DNA from: Mycobacterium paragordonae
Lineage (GTDB): Bacteria > Actinomycetota > Actinomycetes > Mycobacteriales > Mycobacteriaceae
NCBI RefSeq assembly: GCF_003614435.1
Contig: NZ_CP025546.1
Span: forward strand, 3,410,001-3,474,000
Length of the DNA: 64,000 nucleotides
Direction of reading: 5' to 3'
Shown: piece after piece, positions 1-8,696 of the stretch
How positions within the stretch are numbered: the stretch's first letter is position 1
Layout of the letters: every line of letters starts with the position of its first letter
The notes under the pieces: model-generated
The model's input: the letters and a program-made list of their open reading frames with translations, nothing else
Told to the model about the DNA's origin: nothing
Databases searched by the model: none
Program-made: the position numbers and the translations under genes

Positions 1-761
1 TCGCCACCAACATCCTGGGGCAGAACACCCCTGCGATCGCGGCCACCGAGGCTCAGTACTTCCAGATGTGGGCGCAGGACGCGGCGGCCATGTACGGCTA
101 TGCCGGCTCGTCGGCTGCCGCTGCCGAGTTGAGCCCGTTCGCTGAACCGCAGGAAGCCACCAACCCGAGCGGCCTGGCGGCACAGGCGGTGTCGGTCGCC
201 CAGGCTTCCGGCGCGGCAGGTCAGCAAAGTGTTCTCGCGCAACTGATTTCGGCTGTGCCGAGCGCGCTTCAGGGACTCTCGGGAACGAGCGGGCCTGCGG
301 GACAGGGCTTTTGGTCCGACTGGGGACCCAACGCCAACGTGTGGAACACGATCGCGTCCACCGGACTCCTGGTGCCGGGCAGCACGTTCGGCCCCTTTCT
401 GGACATGCTCGGCGGCGGCGCCGGTGCCGCGACGGACGGCGCCGTGGCAGCGGCCGGTAACGCCGTTTCGGAATCCGTAGGATCCACGAGCGGCCTGGCC
501 GGCGTCGTGTCGGCCGGTGCGGGCAATGCGGGGACTGCCGGGAGGCTCTCGGTGCCGCCGGCCTGGACGGCGGCCACTCCGCTGACCAGTCCGCTGCATT
601 CGGCGCTGGGCGGCACCCCGATGGTGGCGCCGCCGCCGGCGGGCGCACCCGGAATGCCCGGTGTCCCACTGGGTAACGTCGCAGGACAACCCTACGGACG
701 GGCCGTACCGCAGTACGGTTTCCGCCCCACCGTGGTCGCGCGGCCCCCTGCTGCCGGGTGA
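1..761 (+). CDS. PPE family protein (PPE-SVP), 5' end outside window
   Basis: C-terminal 252 or so codons of a PPE protein. The frame is open from the first base (reading from base 3: [19 protein letters not shown]). This is the end of the conserved PPE domain, with the usual [16 protein letters not shown] segment. A variable Ala/Gly-rich stretch follows, then the PPE-SVP signature region ([13 protein letters not shown]) and a proline-rich end ([15 protein letters not shown]) typical of many PPE-SVP proteins. PPE proteins are exported by ESX (type VII) systems, usually as heterodimers with PE proteins, and act at the cell surface. Its tail differs from the other PPE proteins at 1.4-7.5 kb, so it is not a third copy of the repeated cassette. 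By synteny it could correspond to Mtb PPE31, but the missing N-terminus prevents a firm assignment. Confidence 0.9.
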   Translation, partial: ATNILGQNTPAIAATEAQYFQMWAQDAAAMYGYAGSSAAAAELSPFAEPQEATNPSGLAAQAVSVAQASGAAGQQSVLAQLISAVPSALQGLSGTSGPAGQGFWSDWGPNANVWNTIASTGLLVPGSTFGPFLDMLGGGAGAATDGAVAAAGNAVSESVGSTSGLAGVVSAGAGNAGTAGRLSVPPAWTAATPLTSPLHSALGGTPMVAPPPAGAPGMPGVPLGNVAGQPYGRAVPQYGFRPTVVARPPAAG

Positions 762-1472
762 CGGCACCCGTATCGACCTGCAAGAACGGGCCTTTCAGGA
801 AACCGTCAGGAAAGGGCCAGTTCCGATACAGGTGTTCGCGGCTACCGTTCCCTAACGTCTTACGTAGGTTAATTCCTAACGTTGGGAGAACAACTCATGA
901 CGGCCGATCGGTCACCGGGCGACATCGCCCCCCGCAGGGCGGTCCGTGCTGACCGGGCGTGCTCGGCCGATTCCAGGCGGGTCAGGTCACGATCCGCCGA
1001 CGGCACGGTTCGCAGACGAAAACGGTTTGGCTGACAATCTCGATCTGACCGCGAGCTAGTCGCACCGCACCTATAACATCGGCCGCAATTCCTGAACGCC
1101 GACTTCGCCCGATTACCGATGGGCAATTGACACATTTCTGTGCGTCATTTAATTGTCATATAGATTTACTCATCACAATTTGCTGTGTAATCCACATTGG
1201 GCTGTGAGCTGTATATACCTAGATTCTAGGCCATAGCTAGTAGCTTTTGATCACACAGGCCAATAGATCGGCGAGAGTTCTTGTTTACGTTGTCATTACA
1301 TTACGGGAACGCGACGAAAATAACTTCCACTGAGGATGGTGTTCGAATCAGGCAGGGGGGCCTGCAATAGCGAATCACTGCACGCTTGCCAAGCATTTCT
1401 AGTCAGGGAGTAGATGATCGCCCGCTGCAGCTCGGCCCGGGCGGCCATCCAGGGGATGAAGAGGTAATACGT
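762..1472. other. 711-bp intergenic region, AT-rich in its second half
   Basis: No credible gene is seen on either strand. About 1120-1330 is strikingly AT-rich against a high-GC genome and contains a short perfect dyad (CCTAGATTCTAGG, 1218-1230). This is the probable promoter region for the PPE/DUF732/mgtC genes that follow. AT-rich islands of this kind upstream of PPE genes are typical binding regions for the silencer Lsr2 or for EspR, but that is inference. I looked for an M-box (Mg2+) riboswitch core, expected near Mtb PE20, and did not find one here. The PPE gene at 1473 has an SD sequence GAAGAGG at 1458-1464. Confidence 0.6.
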
Positions 1473-2774
1473 ATGGATTACGGGGCATTGCCACCCGAAA
1501 TCAACTCCGGTCGCATGTACACCGGGCCCGGCCCGGGTCCGATGCTGGCCGCAGCCGCGGCCTGGGATGCACTGGGCGCCGAATTACATTCCACCGCAGC
1601 CTCATACGCGGCCGCGATCGAGAACCTCACCGCTGGAACCTGGCACGGCCCGACGGCGATCGCGATGGCGGCCGCGGTCGGCCCCTACGTGTCATGGATC
1701 TCGGCCACGGCCGCCCGGGCCGATCAGGCGGCCGCGCAAGCCAAGATCGCGGTTGGAGCCTACGAAACCGCCTTCGCCGCAACGGTTCCGCCACCGGTGA
1801 TCGCGGCGAACCGCGCACTGCTGCTGTCGCTGATCGCTACCAATATCTTCGGGCAGAACACGCCCGCCATCGCCGCGACTGAGGCCCAGTATCTGGAGAT
1901 GTGGGCTCAAGATGCCGTCGCGATGTACGGGTATGCCGGATCATCCTCGGCGGCAACTCAATTGACGCCTTTCACCGAGCCGCCGCAGACCACCAACGCC
2001 TCGGGGCCGGCCCTGCAGTCGGCTGCGGTCACCCAGGTCACCGGCGCCGCAACGGGTTCGGACGTGGCGACGCAGCTATCGCATTTGGTCACCTCGGTGC
2101 CGACGGCCCTGCAGAACCTGGCGACAACGGTCGGGGCCGCGCCGACGACGGGCTCGACGTCGCTGCTGCAGGGCCTGGCCGTGCCGCAGCTGGCCAACGC
2201 GTCACTGCCGCCGTGGCTCTCGAGCAACCTCGCGAACTGGAACACCATCATGAGCACGCTCACCGGGCCGTTCTCGCTGCAGGGTCTGACGTCGATTCCC
2301 GGCGGTCCATTCCTGTCCTTCGGGCAGGTGTACGCATACGGCCAGAACGGGCAGGGCCTGGCGTCCTTCTTCGCGCCTCCGCAGCCCATCACCGGTGCGC
2401 TCGCCCCCATCGCCCAGTCGATTCCGCCGCACCTGACCAGTGCCGGTTCGGTCGGCGCGTCAGGTGCGATGGGACGCGCGGCGCTGGTGGGGAGCTTGTC
2501 GGTGCCGCAGGGGTGGACCACCGCCGCCCCGGCCATCAGAACGGTTGCCGCGACGCTCTCCGCCAATCTGGCGGCGGCTCCGGCGGCCTCCCTGACGGGG
2601 GAGTCCGGCGTCTTCAGTCAGATGGCGCTGTCCAGCCTGGCGGGCCGGGCCCTGGCCGCCACCACGACGAGTTCGGGAGGCGGCGGCGCGGCGGCCGCCT
2701 CGCTGGGTGGTGTGGTCGCGGAAGCCGACCCGGCCGCGGCGATGATCTTCGTCCTCCCGGCGCTGGAGGAATGA
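1473..2774 (+). CDS. PPE-SVP protein, first gene of cassette copy 1
   Basis: 433-residue PPE protein. The start is ATG at 1473, chosen because it gives the canonical N-terminus [16 protein letters not shown] (Pro-Pro-Glu at 7-9) and has GAAGAGG 8 bases upstream; an in-frame ATG at 1386 would add 29 non-conserved residues. The helical PPE domain covers about residues 1-170, with the WxG-type turn (TWHG) and the [16 protein letters not shown] segment. The SVP signature GSLSVPQGW is at 340-348. The protein ends in a hydrophobic tail ([13 protein letters not shown]). Its closest relative in the window is the PPE at 4829-6073, including the tail. Position matches Mtb PPE32 (Rv1808). It probably forms a transcription unit with the downstream PPE and DUF732 genes. 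Function is unknown; the location near mgtC suggests a role under Mg2+ limitation. Confidence 0.92.
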   Translation: MDYGALPPEINSGRMYTGPGPGPMLAAAAAWDALGAELHSTAASYAAAIENLTAGTWHGPTAIAMAAAVGPYVSWISATAARADQAAAQAKIAVGAYETAFAATVPPPVIAANRALLLSLIATNIFGQNTPAIAATEAQYLEMWAQDAVAMYGYAGSSSAATQLTPFTEPPQTTNASGPALQSAAVTQVTGAATGSDVATQLSHLVTSVPTALQNLATTVGAAPTTGSTSLLQGLAVPQLANASLPPWLSSNLANWNTIMSTLTGPFSLQGLTSIPGGPFLSFGQVYAYGQNGQGLASFFAPPQPITGALAPIAQSIPPHLTSAGSVGASGAMGRAALVGSLSVPQGWTTAAPAIRTVAATLSANLAAAPAASLTGESGVFSQMALSSLAGRALAATTTSSGGGGAAAASLGGVVAEADPAAAMIFVLPALEE

Positions 2775-2847
2775 CTCGGTGAGAGCGACGAATCACATTC
2801 CGGCACAGACGATTCAGACGTTTCCTCGGAGCAGGGGGTAGACCGCC

Positions 2848-4251
2848 ATGTTTTATGCAGCCTTTCCGCCGGAGATCAACTCCGGCCGGATGTACAGCGG
2901 CCCGGGCGCCGGACCCATGTTGGCCGCGGCGGCGGCCTGGAACGGGGTCGCCGCCGAATTGCAATCCACCGCTGCGTCTTTGACGGCGGCGATCTCCGGT
3001 CTGACCAGCGGACCGTGGGTCGGTCCGTCGTCGGCCGCGATGGCCGCGGCGGCCACACCGTATGTGGCCTGGGTAAGCGCCACCTCGGCACAAGCCGCGC
3101 AGACGGCGAATCAGGCCACCGCGGCGGCGGCCGCCTATGAGACCGCGTTCGCTGCGCATGTCCCGCCGGAGGAGATCGCGGCCAACCGTGCCCAGTTGGC
3201 GGCTCTGATGGCCACCAACCTGTTCGGGCAGAACACCGCGGCGATCGCCGCGACCGAGGCTCAGTACGGCGAGTTCTGGGCGCAGGATGCCCTCGCCATG
3301 GACACCTACGCCGGTTCGTCGGCGGCCGCGAGCAAGGTGACGCCATTCACCGAGCCGCCGCAGATCGTCAACGCGGGCGGTTTGGTCAACCAGGCCGCTG
3401 CGGCCGCACAGTCCGCAGGCACATCCGGTGGCACTGTCGCGCAATCGATCCTGGCGACCGGCGACCCGGTGTCGGGGTTGCTGCAGACGCTGGCCAACCT
3501 GAGCACCGACTACACCGCCACCATCAACGGCCTGCTGAACGGCATGTTCGGGCCGGCCGGAGCATCGACCTACACGACGCTGTATTCGGCCCTCAAGGTG
3601 CCGCTGGGCTTCACCACCCAGTTCAACGACATCGGCCTGCTCATCAACTTCCCGGTATCGCAGTTCCTCAAATTCGGTCCGCACTCGGCGGCCGGTCTGA
3701 GCGAGCTGCCGAAGGACGCGCTCGGCGGCGGTCTGGCGGCGCCGCACTGGGGGCGTGGGTGGCTGACGGGCGCCACCTCAGCGCCCACCGCCAACTTCGG
3801 AAGGGGCACCCTGGTCGGCGCCTTGACGGTGCCCCCGAGCTGGGCCGCGAACACACCGTCCATCCGGACCGTTGCCGCCGCACTGTCGGCGGCCGGGCCC
3901 GAAGCCGTCCCGGCCGCCGAACTCGGTCAGGGCGGACTGCTCAGCTCGATGTCGCTGGCGGGCATGACCGGAGCCGCCCTCGGCGCCGGGGCGCCCGTGC
4001 CGGCGGGACGAACGGGATCCCGCAGCCGCCTCACTCCCGTCAAGGACCTCAAAGACCTCAAATCACCGGAAATGCTCAAGCGGATGGTCGCCCAGATATC
4101 GGAACGGCCGGACAGCGTTCAGCACCACACGGTCGATCAGGAAGGCCTCGACAGTCTGTTGGAACAACTGGCCAAGAAACCAGGCATTCATGCGGTGCAC
4201 CTGTCGAAAGGCGACAAGGCGGTCGTGCCGCCGGATGCGCAATTGGGCTGA
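2848..4251 (+). CDS. PPE-SVP protein with extra C-terminal module, cassette copy 1
   Basis: 467-residue PPE protein starting [16 protein letters not shown], with a strong SD (AGGGGG) just upstream of ATG 2848. The PPE domain occupies about the first 170 residues. The SVP region is a variant, GALTVPPSW, with Thr instead of Ser. After the SVP domain comes an unusual module of about 70 residues (about 394-467) that is charged and predicted helix-strand, with GLDSLLEQLAKKPGIHAVHL near its end. The same module ends the PPE at 6106-7524 (26 of 37 identical residues over its core). Its last helix-strand resembles the C-terminus of MgtC encoded downstream. Position matches Mtb PPE33 (Rv1809). The module would sit outside the PPE fold and may bind a ligand or partner, but nothing in the sequence proves this. 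Confidence 0.92.
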   Translation: MFYAAFPPEINSGRMYSGPGAGPMLAAAAAWNGVAAELQSTAASLTAAISGLTSGPWVGPSSAAMAAAATPYVAWVSATSAQAAQTANQATAAAAAYETAFAAHVPPEEIAANRAQLAALMATNLFGQNTAAIAATEAQYGEFWAQDALAMDTYAGSSAAASKVTPFTEPPQIVNAGGLVNQAAAAAQSAGTSGGTVAQSILATGDPVSGLLQTLANLSTDYTATINGLLNGMFGPAGASTYTTLYSALKVPLGFTTQFNDIGLLINFPVSQFLKFGPHSAAGLSELPKDALGGGLAAPHWGRGWLTGATSAPTANFGRGTLVGALTVPPSWAANTPSIRTVAAALSAAGPEAVPAAELGQGGLLSSMSLAGMTGAALGAGAPVPAGRTGSRSRLTPVKDLKDLKSPEMLKRMVAQISERPDSVQHHTVDQEGLDSLLEQLAKKPGIHAVHLSKGDKAVVPPDAQLG

Positions 4252-4277
4252 CCGCCAAGACGAAATCGGGCATCTCG

Positions 4278-4305
4278 AACGCAGGAAAGGTAACGCAGGA
4301 AAGGT
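4278..4305 (+). repeat. Perfect 14-bp tandem duplication carrying the ribosome-binding site
   Basis: AACGCAGGAAAGGT occurs twice back to back (4278-4291 and 4292-4305), just upstream of the GTG start of the DUF732 gene at 4312. Each copy carries AGGAAAGG. The second is correctly spaced (7 bases) from GTG; the first is 21 bases away. The duplication looks recent because the two copies are identical. The second cassette copy lacks it, since there the DUF732 gene overlaps its PPE gene. Confidence 0.85.
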
Positions 4306-4311
4306 ATCGAC

Positions 4312-4635
4312 GTGAAACTGCTTCTCGCGCTGATCGGCGTATGCACCGCGATCGGCTTCGCCGCCCCTGCGTACGCGGATCCATCGGATGCGCCCGGGGG
4401 AGACGACGCGGCGTTTCTCGCGGCGCTGCACACCGCCGACATCGGCTATAACTCGCCGTCGCAAGCCGTTCGATCCGCTCAGGCGGTATGCACCTGCCTG
4501 AACAACGGCGAATCGGGTCTGGAGCTCGTCCACGACGTGCAGACCCACAACCCGGCGTTCAATCTGGACGCCGCCGCCGAATTCGCCGTCATCTCCTCGA
4601 AGTTCTACTGCCCCCAACACCTCTCGAAGAGCTGA
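4312..4635 (+). CDS. Small secreted DUF732-family protein, cassette copy 1
   Basis: 107-residue precursor starting at GTG 4312. A clear Sec signal peptide (MKLLLALIGVCTAIGFAAPAYA) is cleaved before Asp-Pro, leaving about 85 residues. The mature part has the DUF732 pattern: DDAAFLAAL near the N-terminus, a central Cys-containing helix (AQAVCTCLNNGESG) and a second Cys near the end (FYCPQHL). The extra Cys (CTC) is not present in the second copy at 7521, so this protein has an odd number of cysteines. Position and sequence match Mtb Rv1810. DUF732 proteins are common, small and secreted, without known activity. It lies 60 bp downstream of a PPE gene, the same pairing as in the second cassette. 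Confidence 0.88.
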   Translation: MKLLLALIGVCTAIGFAAPAYADPSDAPGGDDAAFLAALHTADIGYNSPSQAVRSAQAVCTCLNNGESGLELVHDVQTHNPAFNLDAAAEFAVISSKFYCPQHLSKS

Positions 4636-4828
4636 CGGATCCCTTTTCGCCTCTCATCAAGGCGGCGAACCTTCGCACACCCGGTATCCCCAAATCCGGA
4701 AATACGTGGAATTACGCGGAGTGTCATTGGGGCATCTGGTGGACTTCATATGAGATCCGCCGGACCTACCCGCGCAACGGCACCTCGGCGATTACCATGG
4801 CGCCCACAATGGGGACCGGAGGGAATAG

Positions 4829-6073
4829 ATGGACTTCGGGGCGTTGCCACCGGAAATCAACTCGGGACGCATGTACATGGGGGCGGGATCCGGGCCGATG
4901 CTGGCCGCCGCGGCGGCGTGGGATGCGCTGGCAGCCGAGTTGCACAGCACTGCGTCGTCCTACGGTTCGACGATCCAGGGCGTGACCGTCGGGTCATGGC
5001 ACGGCCCAGCGGCCATGTCGATGGCGACCGCAGCTGCGCCGTTCGTGGCTTGGCTCACCGAGACAGGCACCCGCGCGGAGCAAACGGCAGCGCAGGCCAA
5101 ACTCGCCGCGGGCGCATACGAGGCCGCGTTTGCGGCGACGGTGCCTCCACCGATCATCGAGGCCAACCGAAATTTGCTGATCGCGTTGATCGCCACCAAT
5201 CTGCTCGGGCAGAACACGGCCGCCATAGCCGCCACCGAGGCGCTGTACGCGGAGATGTGGGCCCAGGACGCCGGCGCCATGTACGGGTATGCGGCATCGT
5301 CGGCCGCCGCGACGGAGCTGACTCCGTTCGCCGAGCCCCCAGAGACCACCGACCCCTCGGGTGTGGGACGACAGACCGCGGCAGTCACCGAGGCAGTCGG
5401 CGCCTCCGAAGTCCAGGCTGGCCTGTCGCAGTTGATGAACGCGGTGCCCAACGCGCTGCAGACGGTGGGTCCGGCAGCGGCCGCACCGGCGGCTGCGACA
5501 CCGATCGGCTCGGTCATCGAAGCGATCAATCCCTATGTCGTAGGGATCCGGCCCTTCTTCGCCGCCATCACCGGTGCTTACAGCCCCATCGTCGGGTTCG
5601 TCCTGTTCGGGGGTTGGTGGCTCTTCGCCCTGCAGATCCTCGGCTTGTCGCAGAACGCGCCGGGGGTCGCCTCGCTGCTGAGCACCGGCGGAAAGCCGCT
5701 GGCCGGCCTGTCGCCGCTACGCGGAGGTTACGTGTCATCGGTCGCGCCGGGGACCGGCGTGGCCGGGTCGATGGGGCACTCGACTCTGGTCGGCTCGCTG
5801 TCGGTACCGCAGGGCTGGGTGACGGCCGCTCCCGTGATGAGGACCATGGCGTCAGTGCTGCCTGCCGCCAGCCCCGAGGCGCTCGCTGCGGCCCCCGCGG
5901 CGGCCGAGGGTGGCGTGTTCGGCGAAATGGCGATGGCGAGTCTGGCGGGACGCGCGCTGGCCGGCGCCACCGTGCGCACCGTCAGCAACGGCACCGCCGG
6001 AGTTTCGGGCGGCGCGACGGCCGCCGAAGACGTCGCCGCCACGGCGACCATCATCGTTATACCGGCGGACTGA
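4829..6073 (+). CDS. PPE-SVP protein, first gene of cassette copy 2
   Basis: 414-residue PPE protein, [20 protein letters not shown] at the N-terminus, with SD GGAGGG at 4818-4823 5 bases upstream of ATG. It has the full PPE domain with the SWHG turn and [17 protein letters not shown]. It then has a hydrophobic segment rich in Phe/Trp (about residues 235-275, including [13 protein letters not shown]) and the SVP signature GSLSVPQGW. The hydrophobic tail (ATIIVIPAD) parallels the tail of the PPE at 1473-2774. The two proteins are collinear throughout, indicating duplication. The 193-bp gap in front of this gene is large enough for a separate promoter. Confidence 0.92.
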   Translation: MDFGALPPEINSGRMYMGAGSGPMLAAAAAWDALAAELHSTASSYGSTIQGVTVGSWHGPAAMSMATAAAPFVAWLTETGTRAEQTAAQAKLAAGAYEAAFAATVPPPIIEANRNLLIALIATNLLGQNTAAIAATEALYAEMWAQDAGAMYGYAASSAAATELTPFAEPPETTDPSGVGRQTAAVTEAVGASEVQAGLSQLMNAVPNALQTVGPAAAAPAAATPIGSVIEAINPYVVGIRPFFAAITGAYSPIVGFVLFGGWWLFALQILGLSQNAPGVASLLSTGGKPLAGLSPLRGGYVSSVAPGTGVAGSMGHSTLVGSLSVPQGWVTAAPVMRTMASVLPAASPEALAAAPAAAEGGVFGEMAMASLAGRALAGATVRTVSNGTAGVSGGATAAEDVAATATIIVIPAD

Positions 6074-6105
6074 ACGATGGTGTTCGTAACGGAAAGGCCC
6101 GGCTC

Positions 6106-7524
6106 ATGAGCTTCGCGGTGCGACCACCGGAGATAACCTCCGGTTTGATGTATACCGGTCCGGGCGCCGGTCCGATGATTGCGGCCGCCACGGCATGGGA
6201 CAACCTGGCAGCCGAATTGCAGGCCACTGCATCCGCATACGGCTTGGTCGTCGACGGGTTGGCCAACGAATCGTGGACGGGTCCCTCGGCTGCCGCGATG
6301 GCTGCGGCCGCAACACCGTATGTGGCCTGGATGTCAGCGACCGCGGCACAGGCGAAGGCCGCCGCAGATCAGGCGAAGGCGGCAGTGAGCGCCTACGAGG
6401 CGGCTTTTGCGGCAGTAGTTCCGCCGATGCAGATCGCGATGAATCGCAGCCAGTTGGCCTTGCTGGTGGCGACGAACATCTTCGGGCAGAACACCGGCGC
6501 GATCGCCACTCTCGAGGCGCAGTACGGGGAGATGTGGGCGCAGGACTCCGCGGCGATGTTCGGTTACACCACTTCCTCAGCGGCCGCCGCCAGGCTGACG
6601 CCCTACACCGAACCACCGCAGGTCACCAATGCGGCCGGCCTGACCAGCCAGCAAGCGGCGGTCGGACAGTCCAGTGCGCTGGCCGCCGGTACCGGGGCGG
6701 CGACCGCTGCCGCGACGGCCGCCCCGGTGTTCCCATTCGACATCGTCCTGCAGGTCTTCGAGGCTCTCGGCAGCGGCGGCACCGCGTACATCCAGGCCAT
6801 GGGCCAGCTGCTCAACGCCCTGACCGGCACCCCGTTGGCCGCCTCTACCTGGGAGAACACCTTCGGAATCTTCGCTGACATCGGCCGATTCAGCACGGTC
6901 GCGAACGACTCGATGAGTGCGCCCAACCTGGGCATGACCGAGTTCAAGCTGTTCTGGAAACCCCCGCTCGAGGACATCCCGAAGTCGGCGCTGGGAGCGG
7001 GGCTGGGCATGGCTCCGACGACGGCTGCCGGCCTGAGCAGTGCGACATCGACCAGCGCGGCATCGGCAAGCGTGGGTGGGGCCAATGTGGTGGGGAAGTT
7101 GTCGGTTCCGCCCAGCTGGGCGTCGGCCACCCCGGCCATCCGGATGGTGTCCAACACGTTGCCGGCCACCAGCATCGCCGCGGCGCCCGCCGCCGCGATG
7201 CCGGCCGAGCTCATCAACCAGGCGGCGCTCGGCAGCTTGACCGGTGGTGCCGCCGGCACGGTCGGCGCCCAGGTCTACAGCGGAAGCGGGGCCCGGGCCC
7301 GCGCCAACGGCGGGGAGGGCCCGGTGGAACCGGTGAAGCTGGACCAGGTCATCGCTAAGCTGCAGCAGGAACCCGACGCGGTACAACATTGGAACGTCGA
7401 TAAGGCCGGGCTGGACGGGCTTCTCGAGCGGCTGTCGAAGAAACCGGGCATCCACGCCGTGCATGTCTCCAACAGCGACAAGCCCAAGATCATGGCGCCC
7501 GAGCCCGGGCAGGGTGGCGGATGA
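6106..7524 (+). CDS. PPE-SVP protein with extra C-terminal module, cassette copy 2
   Basis: 472-residue PPE protein from ATG 6106 (MSFAVRPPEITSGLMYTGPG), with GGAAAGG at 6091-6097. The frame is open much further upstream, but this ATG gives the conserved N-terminus. PPE domain, SVP region (GKLSVPPSW), then a Gly/Arg-rich linker and a module of about 70 residues with PDAVQHWNVDKAGLDGLLER and KKPGIHAVHVS. This matches the tail of the PPE at 2848-4251 and, over 18 residues, 10 identities with the end of MgtC. The stop codon overlaps the ATG of the downstream DUF732 gene (ATGA), which implies translational coupling. Closest Mtb counterpart by position is PPE33. Confidence 0.92.
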   Translation: MSFAVRPPEITSGLMYTGPGAGPMIAAATAWDNLAAELQATASAYGLVVDGLANESWTGPSAAAMAAAATPYVAWMSATAAQAKAAADQAKAAVSAYEAAFAAVVPPMQIAMNRSQLALLVATNIFGQNTGAIATLEAQYGEMWAQDSAAMFGYTTSSAAAARLTPYTEPPQVTNAAGLTSQQAAVGQSSALAAGTGAATAAATAAPVFPFDIVLQVFEALGSGGTAYIQAMGQLLNALTGTPLAASTWENTFGIFADIGRFSTVANDSMSAPNLGMTEFKLFWKPPLEDIPKSALGAGLGMAPTTAAGLSSATSTSAASASVGGANVVGKLSVPPSWASATPAIRMVSNTLPATSIAAAPAAAMPAELINQAALGSLTGGAAGTVGAQVYSGSGARARANGGEGPVEPVKLDQVIAKLQQEPDAVQHWNVDKAGLDGLLERLSKKPGIHAVHVSNSDKPKIMAPEPGQGGG

Positions 7525-7850
7525 AACTCCTGTCCGCGGTTCTTGCGGGCGCCGCCGCGATAGTCGGTCTGGCCGCTCCCGCCCACGGCGACCCCGCAGG
7601 TGACGACGCCGCGTTCCTTGCCGCACTGAGCAAAGCGGGCATCACCGTTCCCGATGCGAGTCGGGCCATCACGTCCGCTCAGGCGGTCTGCGGTTTGATG
7701 CGCAACGGCGAAACGGGCCTACAGGTACTCACCGACGTGCGCAAACAGAATCCCGGGCTGACCCTGGACGGCGCCGCCCTGTTCACGGCGATCGCGTCGA
7801 ACACCTACTGTCCCGAGCACCTGGGCCAATCTGAGGGCGGCTACTTCTAG
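7521..7850 (+). CDS. Small secreted DUF732-family protein, cassette copy 2
   Basis: 109-residue precursor whose ATG overlaps the stop codon of the upstream PPE gene (ATGA), so the two are probably translated together. Signal peptide MKLLSAVLAGAAAIVGLAAP with cleavage after AHG or nearby. The mature protein has DDAAFLAALSKAGI, AQAVCGLMRNGETGLQVL and a final TYCPEHLGQS, the DUF732 pattern with two cysteines positioned for a disulfide. It resembles the DUF732 protein at 4312 along its whole length and Mtb Rv1810. It probably acts in or outside the cell envelope; activity unknown. mgtC follows 87 bp downstream. Confidence 0.9.
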   Translation: MKLLSAVLAGAAAIVGLAAPAHGDPAGDDAAFLAALSKAGITVPDASRAITSAQAVCGLMRNGETGLQVLTDVRKQNPGLTLDGAALFTAIASNTYCPEHLGQSEGGYF

Positions 7851-7937
7851 CGGGAGCCCGGTTTGCCTGGCCGGCACCGAGTGTTAACCCGCTTCTGATT
7901 GGCTGCCGTATCGGTCCGCGAGGAGAGGAGTAGCGCC

Positions 7938-8696
7938 GTGCACACCCTGAGCATCGCCGACTTCGCGCTCCGCCTGGCCGTCGGCGTGGGATGCGGCGCG
8001 CTGATCGGATTGGAGCGCCAGTGGCGCGCCCGCATGGCGGGTTTGCGCACCAATGCACTTGTGGCAACCGGTGCCACGCTGTTCGTGCTCTACGCCGCCG
8101 CCACCGAGGACAGCAGCCCCACCCGGGTCGCGTCCTATGTGGTGTCCGGCATCGGGTTCCTGGGCGGCGGCGTCATCCTGCGGGAGGGCGCCAACGTCCG
8201 TGGGCTCAATACGGCGGCCACGCTGTGGTGCTCGGCCGCCGTCGGCGTGCTGGCCGCCTCCGGTCACCTGGTGTTCGCCCTGATCGCCACCGGCACGGTC
8301 GTCGCCGTCCATTTGCTGGGACGCCCGCTGGGGCGGCTCATCGACCACGACGATCCCGGCGACGACGACGAGGGACTGGAGCCCTACCTGGTCCAAGTGG
8401 TGTGCCGGCCGAAGTCAGCGAAGTATGCGCGGGCTCAGATCGTGCAGCACACCCGCAGCAACGACATCATCCTGCGCGGTATCCACACCGGCCAAGCCCC
8501 CGAGCAGGCCCCCGAACAGGCCCTGGAAAACGTTACGCTGACCGCGCACGTCCTGCTGGGCGGTCACTCCACGGCTAAACTAGCCAAGCTGGAACGGCTG
8601 GTGGCCGAGTTGTCGCTGCAGCCCGGCATCTATGCGGTGCACTGGTATGCGGGCGAGCAGACCAGCCCCATATTGCCCAGCGCCCAGCCCGAATGA
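7938..8696 (+). CDS. mgtC: MgtC family protein, Mg2+-limitation virulence factor
   Basis: 252-residue membrane protein starting at GTG 7938 after a purine-rich SD (GAGGAGAGGAG). The N-terminal half is the MgtC membrane domain with four to five helices and the family motif GALIGLERQWR near residue 20, followed by GGGVILREGANVRGLNTAAT. The C-terminal soluble domain (from about residue 145) is the ACT-like domain of mycobacterial MgtC. It carries a small tandem duplication (PEQAPEQALE) that makes the protein longer than Mtb MgtC (Rv1811). In Mtb and Salmonella MgtC is needed for growth at low Mg2+ and inside macrophages. It is the last gene of the PPE/DUF732 run. Its stop codon abuts the stop of the convergent reductase gene (TGATCA). 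Confidence 0.95.
   Translation: MHTLSIADFALRLAVGVGCGALIGLERQWRARMAGLRTNALVATGATLFVLYAAATEDSSPTRVASYVVSGIGFLGGGVILREGANVRGLNTAATLWCSAAVGVLAASGHLVFALIATGTVVAVHLLGRPLGRLIDHDDPGDDDEGLEPYLVQVVCRPKSAKYARAQIVQHTRSNDIILRGIHTGQAPEQAPEQALENVTLTAHVLLGGHSTAKLAKLERLVAELSLQPGIYAVHWYAGEQTSPILPSAQPE

Noticed and set aside
762..1472. M-box Mg2+ riboswitch, expected near the Mtb PE20-PPE31 genes
   Set aside because: No conserved M-box core was found in this gap or before mgtC. It may lie upstream of the window.
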